A DNA stretch of 64,000 bases from Lycium barbarum (taxonomy: Eukaryota > Streptophyta > Magnoliopsida > Solanales > Solanaceae). The stretch covers positions 49,528,282 through 49,592,281 of the forward strand of contig NC_083339.1 in NCBI RefSeq assembly GCF_019175385.1. The letters are read 5' to 3'. A model generated the notes under the pieces. The model had not been told where the DNA came from, did not search any database, and saw only the letters and a program-made list of their open reading frames with translations. The position numbers were made by a program, and so were the translations under genes. Of the stretch, positions 57,480 to 64,000 are shown in pieces. Numbering within the stretch: the stretch's first letter is position 1; every line of letters begins with the position of its first letter.

Positions 57480-58364
57480 TGTAGACAATAAAATTCGCGT
57501 CGAGAAAATAATAATCAAGACAGAAAAATATTGCAACAATCTTTGTATTTGATTTCAGAATATGAGTGTTACAATCTCTATGATTCCTCTGATTCATCTT
57601 TTCAACAATAAATTCAAGGGTTTTTGAGCTTAATCTTGAACTTGATGGATTTGATCTTGACTTGTACTTGAATTCAAGGCTTTTGAGCTTGATCTTGAAC
57701 CTGGTGATCTTGATCTTGAACTTGTACTTGGATTCACAGGCTTGAAGCTTGATCCTGAATCTTCATCTGGATCTCTAGAACTTCTAGAGAAATACTTGAA
57801 TGCTTTTAGCTTGTAGGAAAATCTGAGGTGTTTGATCCACGAGCTCTCCCTGGCTTCTTGTTAGAATTTCTGTCCTTTTCTTAATTATGAGACCCCTATT
57901 TGTAGTTGTAGGATGGAGGAGTTGTGATAAGGACATACTTCTTTCGACCAATCAGATTTAAGTTGACATGTTGATATTTGATTGGCTGAAACATGTCACT
58001 TGTACAACGGGCGCATCTTCATTAGCCTTTGATTTGACTAGCCATGCTGCATCATTTTGACACGTGGGATGATCATATTGGCTCTTTCGCTTGACTTGGC
58101 GTGCCAGGTCATTTGACACATGGTATCAATTTGGGCCTCTTGGATAAGATGATATCTTGGGCTTGACAAAGTGGGTTCATCATATGTGTAGCCCAATGAA
58201 ATGGACTAGTCCAATGAAATTGGACTATTACTTAAATCCATATTTATTGACTTAAATAATTAACCTAACTATATTATCCCACAATTTATTGATTCGGACT
58301 AATATATTTTGAATGTAATCCAAATTTCTTACGGATTAAATTTAATAAAATTACGTTATCCACA
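57480..58364 (-). mobile_element. G LTR 2 (middle)
   Basis: 885 bp. It differs from LTRs 1 and 3 by many substitutions and an extra stretch around 57690-57740 (a near repeat of CTTGATCTTGAACTTG). A PBS lies on its left and PPT-side sequence on its right, so it serves both interiors. Confidence 0.9.
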
Positions 58365-59398
58365 AATGCCCCCACTTCAAGACTTGTCGAGAGGTAAATT
58401 TGTCGAACTTCAAGACTAGGCTTGAAGTAATTGAGAAAGCGTGCATTTCCTTCTTTTGGCAACCCAAAATATTTCATGGATTAATAAATGATTATAGTAT
58501 CATTTATCCTCAAAACCATTCTAACAGAGTCGAACCCTTGATTATAGTAAGCAATTTATTTAATCACTTCTTATTTATGTAGCATGTAAGCCAAGTGGAC
58601 TTCTCCAATATTTTCCTTAGTTTTTTTTTTTTGTTTTTTCTTTTTTTACCACAAATGGACATTCCATCCAATGGCAGTAACCAAACATTACATATCACAT
58701 CTGCACGTGGTTTCCATGAAGTCACATTACTTTGTCTCCAACTCAACTCCTACATGATATAGGATTGATGGTCATGCACGTTTTGATTCCTTTATGAAAA
58801 CAACAACTGAGTCTGTGTTGGTATCAAATATGTAGCCGTTTTTTGCACGTCATATACTTCTATATATATATATATATAGCCCAACGGATAACAATTTATC
58901 CCAATATATAACAATATATAGCATGGATTATCACATAAGTTGATCTTTGACTGGCCTACTTCATATGGTATGAGTGGAGACGATCCGTCACTTGAAGTAT
59001 TATCGTCTTCCTTCATAGCAGAGTTCTTGGATCCAGAGAGATCAATTATAGCTAGAGTCTTCTTAATCTTTTCAGCAATGCTGCTTCCTTCCTCCAATGC
59101 ATTAGTAGAGGATCTTGCTCCTTTTGGGGATGAAGATCCGTAAACAGGAGTTGTTGCAGATGATACTTGGAGTGCTTGTTGTCCCAACATGCTTGCTTTG
59201 CTCCTCGTAACTGGTCTGATGCTACCGAAGGTAATGTCGAGGATGTTTTCCACATCAACAGAGAACTTGGAGTTAGCAACCTTAGAGGAAATTGATTTGG
59301 AGTTGATCTTCTCTGAAGTCATTTCGATGTTCTTGAGCTTTGATGATTGAAAAGTTGAGATGAGAGGTAGAGATTGTCCCACTGGGCGTGCCAGAATT
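58365..59398 (-). pseudogene. G second interior, internally deleted
   Basis: The PPT-side end (58365 to about 58550, compare 49164) and the gag start (ATG 59322 to about 58920, compare 57405-57000) remain, with a PBS at 59376-59393. Everything from mid-gag to the 3' region is missing. The gag start is open across the site where the long interior has a stop. Low-complexity T and TA tracts (58620-58650, 58860-58879) lie near the junction. Confidence 0.85.
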
Positions 59399-60229
59399 TG
59401 TAGATAATAAAATTCGCATCGAGAACATAATAATCAAGACAGAAAAATATCACAACAATTGTTGTATGTGATTTCAGAATATGAGTGTTACAATCTCTAT
59501 GATTCCTCTGATTCGTCTTTGCAATAATAAATTCAAGGGCTTTTGAGCTTATTCTTGAACTTGATGGATTTGATCTTGACTTGTACTTGAATTCAAAGGC
59601 TTTTGAGTTTGATCTTAAATCTTCGTCTGGATCTCTAGAACTTCTAGAGAAATACTTGAGTGCTTGAATGCTTTCAGCTTGTAGAGAAATCTGCGACGTT
59701 TGATCCACGAGCTCTCCCGGGCTTCTTGTTAGAATTTCTGTCCCCCTTTCTGAATTATGCGACCCCTATTTATAGTTGTAGGATGGAAGAGTTGTGATAA
59801 GGACAGGCTTCTTTCGACCAATCAGATTTAAGCTGACGTGTCGATATTTGATTGGCTGGAACATGTCACTTGTACACGTGGCGCATCTTCATTGGCCTTT
59901 GATTTGACTAGGCATGCTGCATCATTTTGACACGTGGCATGATCCTATTGGCTCCTTCGTTTGGCTTGGCGTGCCACGTCATTTGACACGTGGCACCAAT
60001 TTGGGCCTCTTGGATAAGATGATATCTTGGGCTTGACAAAGTGGGCTCATCATTTGTAGCCTAATTAAATGGGCTAGCCCAATGCATTTGAACTCCTCTA
60101 ATTAAATCCATATTTAGTGGACCTAACTAATTAACCCAAATATCAGCCCATAATATTTATTTGGACTAATATATTTTGAATTTACCATAATCTGAATTTC
60201 TTATGGATTTAAAATTTTCGTTATCTACA
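59399..60229 (-). mobile_element. G LTR 3 (outer, 5' side)
   Basis: 831 bp, close to LTR 1. It ends TTATCTACA followed by the GTATT duplication. Confidence 0.9.
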
Positions 60230-62031
60230 GTATTTTCCTGTACCTGTATAAGCACTTGGTAAAAATGTTAGTAAGAGAATAAATAACTATCTAATGAATT
60301 AAAGAAATGATATAAATAAACTTAAAATAAAAACCCGTCTTTTGTACATGGGAGACCTAGGAAATCGACAAAAATTTCTTCATCGGCCAAAAGTATAGTA
60401 GTTGTAATAAATTGCAAGATGAAAGAAAAATGTATTGGTTAAAATAATTTGAAAAGTCAAGAAGTAAAATGTGACATAAAATTCTTAAAAAGGTGATTTG
60501 ACATAAAGTCTTAAAAAGGATATTTGACAAAAGTGAGGGTGAAACTTGATTTGGCCTTAGGATGTAGTGTAAAAGTGTATGTGTAAATGATGTATATAAA
60601 GGAAATATATGAATATAAAAATAAAAATATATGTAAATGTAAATATGATGTAGAGAAAATGTAAAGAGAAAAATGAGTAGAATAAAATAAAATAGGCATG
60701 TAGTGTGATGGTACAAAAAAATGTAAAAGAAAATGCTTGAAAATGTATACATGTATAAAAAAAAATGTAGAGATAACATAACAAAAATATAAAGACAATG
60801 GATGAAAAATATAATAAGGATAATGTAGAGATAATAAAGTGCATTCTTTTTAATGAAAAGTTTCTCCCTTCTTCACTTAGCAGTTAGGTAAAGTATGTAC
60901 ATGTGTGTATATATATAATGTATGGTATAAAATATATAAAATAATATAGAGATGTAACATTATGTAAAGGAAAAAATGTGGGTTAAAGTGGAAAAAAGAT
61001 GTATGAAAAATGTAGAGAAAATCTATGAAGAAAATGTAGAGACAATGTATGAATAAATATAAACAAAATGCATGAATAAATGTAAAGACAATACATGAAT
61101 AAGTGTAGAGACAAATGCATGACTAAATATAAAGACAAATGCAAGAATAAATGTAGAGATAAATGTATGAATAAATGTAAAGACAAATGCATGGATAAAT
61201 GTAAATGCAAATGCATGAATAAATATAAAGACAATGCATGTTATGTATATAAAAAATATAAAGACAATGTATGAAAAAAGAAGAGAGAAAAAAAATATAA
61301 AGAGAGAAAGAAGATGCTAGCCTTGCTAGTCTTCCTATGAAGAGAAAATATGAAGAGTGTAGAGAGAAGAAAAAAATATATGTGAGGTAGTGTGAAGTGG
61401 TGAAAAAATATGAAGACCCATCTCCTCTATTTATAATACAAAATGACCCCTTGTTTTGTCCAAAAAATAAAGAACTATACCACATTGTCCCCTTAATGCC
61501 ACATTTGGTCTTCAGGTTATTGTCCAATGGGGATTTCACCCTTTTAACCAATGTATAAAAATCTATTAACCAATGGATTAAGAACCCAACCCATCACTTC
61601 AAATGTCACCTTTTTAAAAAGTGACAAGACCTTGACTTGATCGAATTTTTGCTCTGCGTTTAAGAATCAATTACTCCGATTTTCTCTACACTGACGGACT
61701 GTATTAAAATATAGTTAACTAATACTTGTATAAATAATAATGTAAGTATAAAATATAAATATTAATGTATAAGATACAAAAATGTACTGCTATAATATGA
61801 AGAAACAATTATTAATTGCACAAAAAATGGTAGTATTCATTGTACATGTGCAAAAATAATGATTCTTGAAAAATAACAATAAATTGATAAAACTCCTAAA
61901 ATGAGGACAATTATCGATAAATCATCAAAAATGTAAAAAATGTGTAAAAAGTGTACTTTGTGCTCTTTTAACGATCAGGGCTCCCCGAAACGTTAATTTT
62001 AAGCACGGCGAGCCAAAATTAGGTGTCAACA
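60230..62031 (-). mobile_element. Element H, right part
   Basis: Starts with the second GTATT and ends GGTGTCAACA. An AT-rich repeat of AATAAATGTAAAGACAAATGCATG words spans about 60990-61250. The long minus-strand frames at 60357-61551 (Phe/Tyr/Leu/His-rich) are translations of repeat and show no domain. Confidence 0.7.
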
Positions 62032-62202
62032 GTTGGTATAGCTGCTGATTTTGGTAATTCTTGCTCGGGTTACCAGATTGGGTTCCACTTTGCCTCTTTG
62101 GTTCCTAAATCAATTTAGACTTTGTTAGTCTATTTCTGTAGTGTGCTTCTTTCTGGTTATTTGTGCTCGTGACAAGTTTGTGTGCCATCTAAATAGTTGG
62201 AA
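62032..62202 (+). other. Copia leader, right part
   Basis: Resumes the copia leader after H and leads to the first plausible ATG at 62203. No coding signal. Confidence 0.6.
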
Positions 62203-62693
62203 AATGACTATAAACGATAAGGAAGGAGGAAATAGAACAATTATTATTTCAGCAGATGAGTTTGCAAAATACATTCAGTATCAGAAAGCACTGAAAGCAC
62301 CCAATCTGGTTAGTACACTTGTTGAGTCGGGTAAAGCATGTTTTATCTTCTCTTCAAACAAATGGGAAATTGATTCAGGTGCCACAGATCACATGACAGG
62401 TAATCCTAATATCTTTTCCAACTTTCAATCATATAAAGTACCCTCTTCTGTGATTGTAGCTTATGGGTTAACCTGTAGTATTGTTGGATCTGGGACTGTT
62501 AAACCAAACTCTTGTATTACCTTGTCATTTGTATTAAGTCTACCAAAATTGGCCTTTAATTTGATTTCTGTGAGTAAACTTACTAGAGATCTCAACTGTT
62601 ATATATTATTTCCCGATCATTGTGTGTTTCTTGATCTTGCGACGAATGAGATTATTAGTAAAGGACATGTATCTGATGGTTTATACATCCTTT
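62203..62693 (+). pseudogene. Copia gag remnant and protease
   Basis: From ATG 62203 a short N-terminal segment with ADEFAKYIQYQKA leads within about 60 residues to the protease motif IDSGATDHMTG, then FNLISVSKL and a stop after SDGLYIL. A normal copia gag has about 250-400 residues and a CCHC knuckle before this point; both are missing, so gag was largely deleted. I chose ATG 62203 rather than the upstream in-frame start at 62141 because the upstream part reads as leader. Protease would mature the polyprotein. Confidence 0.85.
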
Positions 62694-63563
62694 GAAGCAC
62701 ATTGTCGATTGGGACATCCCTCTCTACCTCTATTGAAGAAGCTCTGTCCTCAATTTCAGAATATTCCCTCATTGGAATGTGAGTCATGTCGATTTTCAAA
62801 ACACCATCGTAGCTCAGTAGGTCCACGGGTTAATAAGCGAGCTGAGTCAGCTTTTGAGTTAGTTCATTCTGATGTTTTCAAAACTGGGCATAAGTATTTT
62901 GTCAATTTTGTGGATGATTTCTCTCGAATGACTTGGATTTATTTTATGAAGAGTTGGTCTGAAGTGTTTACTCACTTTTCTGCTTTCTGTGCTGAAATTA
63001 GAACTCAATTCAATACTTCAGTACGTATTCTAAGGAGTGATAACGCTAAAAAATACATGTCAGAATTGTTTGGGTCGTACATGAGACAACATGGTATTCT
63101 TTATCAGTCTTCATGTGTTAATACACCTTCTCAAAATGGAGTTGCTGAGAGGAAGAATAGACATCTACTTGAGACAGCTCAAGCACTTTTGTTCCAAATG
63201 AAGGTTCCAAAACAGTTTTAGGCAGATGCAGTCTCTACAGCTTGTTTTCTGATTAATCGCATGCCATCTTCTGTGCTTGTCGGTAATGTGCCTTATAGTG
63301 TTCTTTTTCCAAATAAGTCACTATTTCAGGTAGAACCTAAGGTGTTTGGAATCACATGTTATGTTCGAGATGTTCGACCATCTATTACAAAGTTGGATCC
63401 CAAGGCATTGAAGTGTGTTTTTCTGGGTTATTCTCGCCTTCAGAAGGGCTATCGATGTTATTCTACTGAACTTGGAAAATATATGGTGTCAACTGATGCG
63501 GTATTTTCAGAGACTACACCATTTTTCTATGCACCTCCCATTTCTACGAATCAGGGGGAGTAA
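62694..63563 (+). pseudogene. Copia integrase
   Basis: In a frame shifted from protease, it starts with the GAG-pre-integrase finger (HCRLGHPS ... CESC), then catalytic Asp in FVNFVDDFSR, Asp in ILRSDNAKKY and Glu in NGVAERKNR. A TAG at about 63220 stands where Trp is usual in the QFWADA segment, and a second stop ends the piece at 63561. The GYSRLQKGYRCY segment closes the integrase C-terminus. Confidence 0.9.
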
Positions 63564-64000
63564 GATGAGTGGTTAGTCTATTAGGTTACTCATGCTTTGA
63601 CAGAACAATCAGATGATATTGTTCCTCTATCTCCTAGTTCTTCTATTGAGCACCAATCGACTATTGTACCTTCAACACCTGCTCCATCTACGCTAGCAAG
63701 GCCACCGATTGTTCAGGTTTACTCGAGGAGGAAAGAGGTTAATGATACATGTCACGCACCAGTTCTGTTGTCATCAGACCCTCCTCCACTTGATCCTCCA
63801 AAAATCTTGACCTTCCTATTGCTCTTCGCAAAGGTACACGTATTTTCAATTCCACATATCCCATTGCTAATTTTGATTCCTATGACCACCTGTCCTCTAC
63901 GTCTAGATCTTTGATTTCTTCTCTAGACTCTATCTCTGTACCCAAAATAGTGAATGAGGCTCTGAATCATCCTGGATGGTCTGATGCAATGCTTGATGAA
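63564..64000 (+). pseudogene. Copia integrase-RT linker and RT start, cut by window edge
   Basis: A Ser/Pro/Thr-rich linker (63600-63790) then, after a frameshift near 63800, a PIALRKGTR segment and NHPGWSDAMLDE, the usual approach to the copia RT. RT itself lies beyond 64000. Confidence 0.75.

Larger units (their letters stand above)
48323..60229 (-). mobile_element. Element G: Tat-type Ty3/gypsy with three LTRs
   Basis: LTRs lie at 48323-49163, 57480-58364 and 59399-60229, all starting TGTAGA.AATAAAATTCGC and ending TTATCyACA, in the same orientation. GTATT flanks the whole (48318-48322, 60230-60234). The first interior (49164-57479) holds gag-pol; the second (58365-59398) holds only the two ends of an interior. 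A second RNase H between RT/RNase H and integrase and the absence of a chromodomain mark the Tat group (family knowledge). All coding parts carry stops or shifts. Confidence 0.9.
46936..62031 (-). mobile_element. Element H: solo LTR of about 3.2 kb, interrupted by G
   Basis: The termini are TGTTACGCCC (46936) and GGTGTCAACA (62031), flanked by GTTTG and GTTGG (one mismatch). Without G and one GTATT about 3.18 kb remains, with no PBS, PPT or coding domain. A solo LTR is the simplest reading. The AGAGTCGCCACC segment near one end and the minus-strand start TGTTGACACCTAATTTT match the LTR style of large Tat/Ogre-like elements, hence the minus orientation. Confidence 0.7.
46047..64000 (+). mobile_element. 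Element I: Ty1/copia retrotransposon, partial, interrupted by H
   Basis: A short LTR (46047-46177), a PBS, a leader split by H, then protease, integrase and the start of the RT-linker region, running off the right edge. The order protease-integrase-RT is diagnostic of Ty1/copia. The short LTR and protein style suggest the Ale/Retrofit lineage (tentative). The left flank is ATATT at 46042-46046; the 3' LTR is outside. It is inactive (stops, shifts, apparently missing gag). Confidence 0.85.

Noticed and set aside
60357..61551. Overlapping Phe/Tyr/Leu-rich frames that resemble transmembrane proteins
   Set aside because: They translate AT-rich tandem repeats within the H LTR, in several frames at once.

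Overview
This window is plant nuclear DNA made almost entirely of transposable elements. The LTR families, the Tekay/Del-type chromoviruses, a Tat-type element with a second RNase H, an Ale/Retrofit-like copia and a pararetrovirus relic together suggest a large, repeat-rich Solanaceae-type genome; that placement is inference from family resemblance. I find no host protein gene, tRNA or rRNA. Every sizeable reading frame that makes sense is a piece of a retroelement or pararetrovirus, and nearly all are broken.

Positions 1-36035 hold a nested stack. An LTR with a TGTAACAATCC terminus (F, 33893-36035) contains an old chromovirus (E, minus strand, about 611-33892). E is split by a second chromovirus of the same type (A, minus strand, 3696-31032, target duplication CTTTC). 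A is split twice: by a solo LTR (C, 22304-25473, GTGTC/GTGCC) and by a coding-free LTR element (B, minus strand, 7539-21264, TCGAG). One LTR of B carries a second coding-free LTR element (D, plus strand, 9576-16252, CTTAA). Reading A across its insertions gives gag, zinc knuckle, protease, RT, RNase H, integrase and chromodomain in order. B and D have the same kind of primer site (tRNA-iMet), the same hairpin beside the polypurine tract and similar LTR termini as A and E, so they look like parasites of that replication system.

Positions 36036-43955 are a long non-coding minus-strand element (J). It has a PPT-like end at 36046, a 14-unit minisatellite, repeated 70-bp modules, a primer-site-like sequence at 40608-40626 and an LTR up to 43955. 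That LTR contains two elements with terminal inverted repeats. Positions 44373-45990 carry decayed pararetrovirus (Caulimoviridae-like) coding sequence in two opposed orientations.

Positions 46047-64000 are a plus-strand Ty1/copia element (I) running off the right edge. Its leader is split by a 3.2-kb solo LTR (H, 46936-62031), which is itself split by a Tat-type Ty3/gypsy insertion (G, minus strand, 48323-60229, target duplication GTATT). G has an unusual LTR-internal-LTR-internal-LTR layout: one 8.3-kb internal region with a decayed gag-pol and one reduced to about 1 kb.

The points most worth following are the two coding-free elements, the hairpin modules shared across otherwise different LTR families, the three-LTR element G, and the inverted pararetrovirus fragments. 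I found no evidence of a new host system such as an immune, biosynthetic or RNA-guided one.
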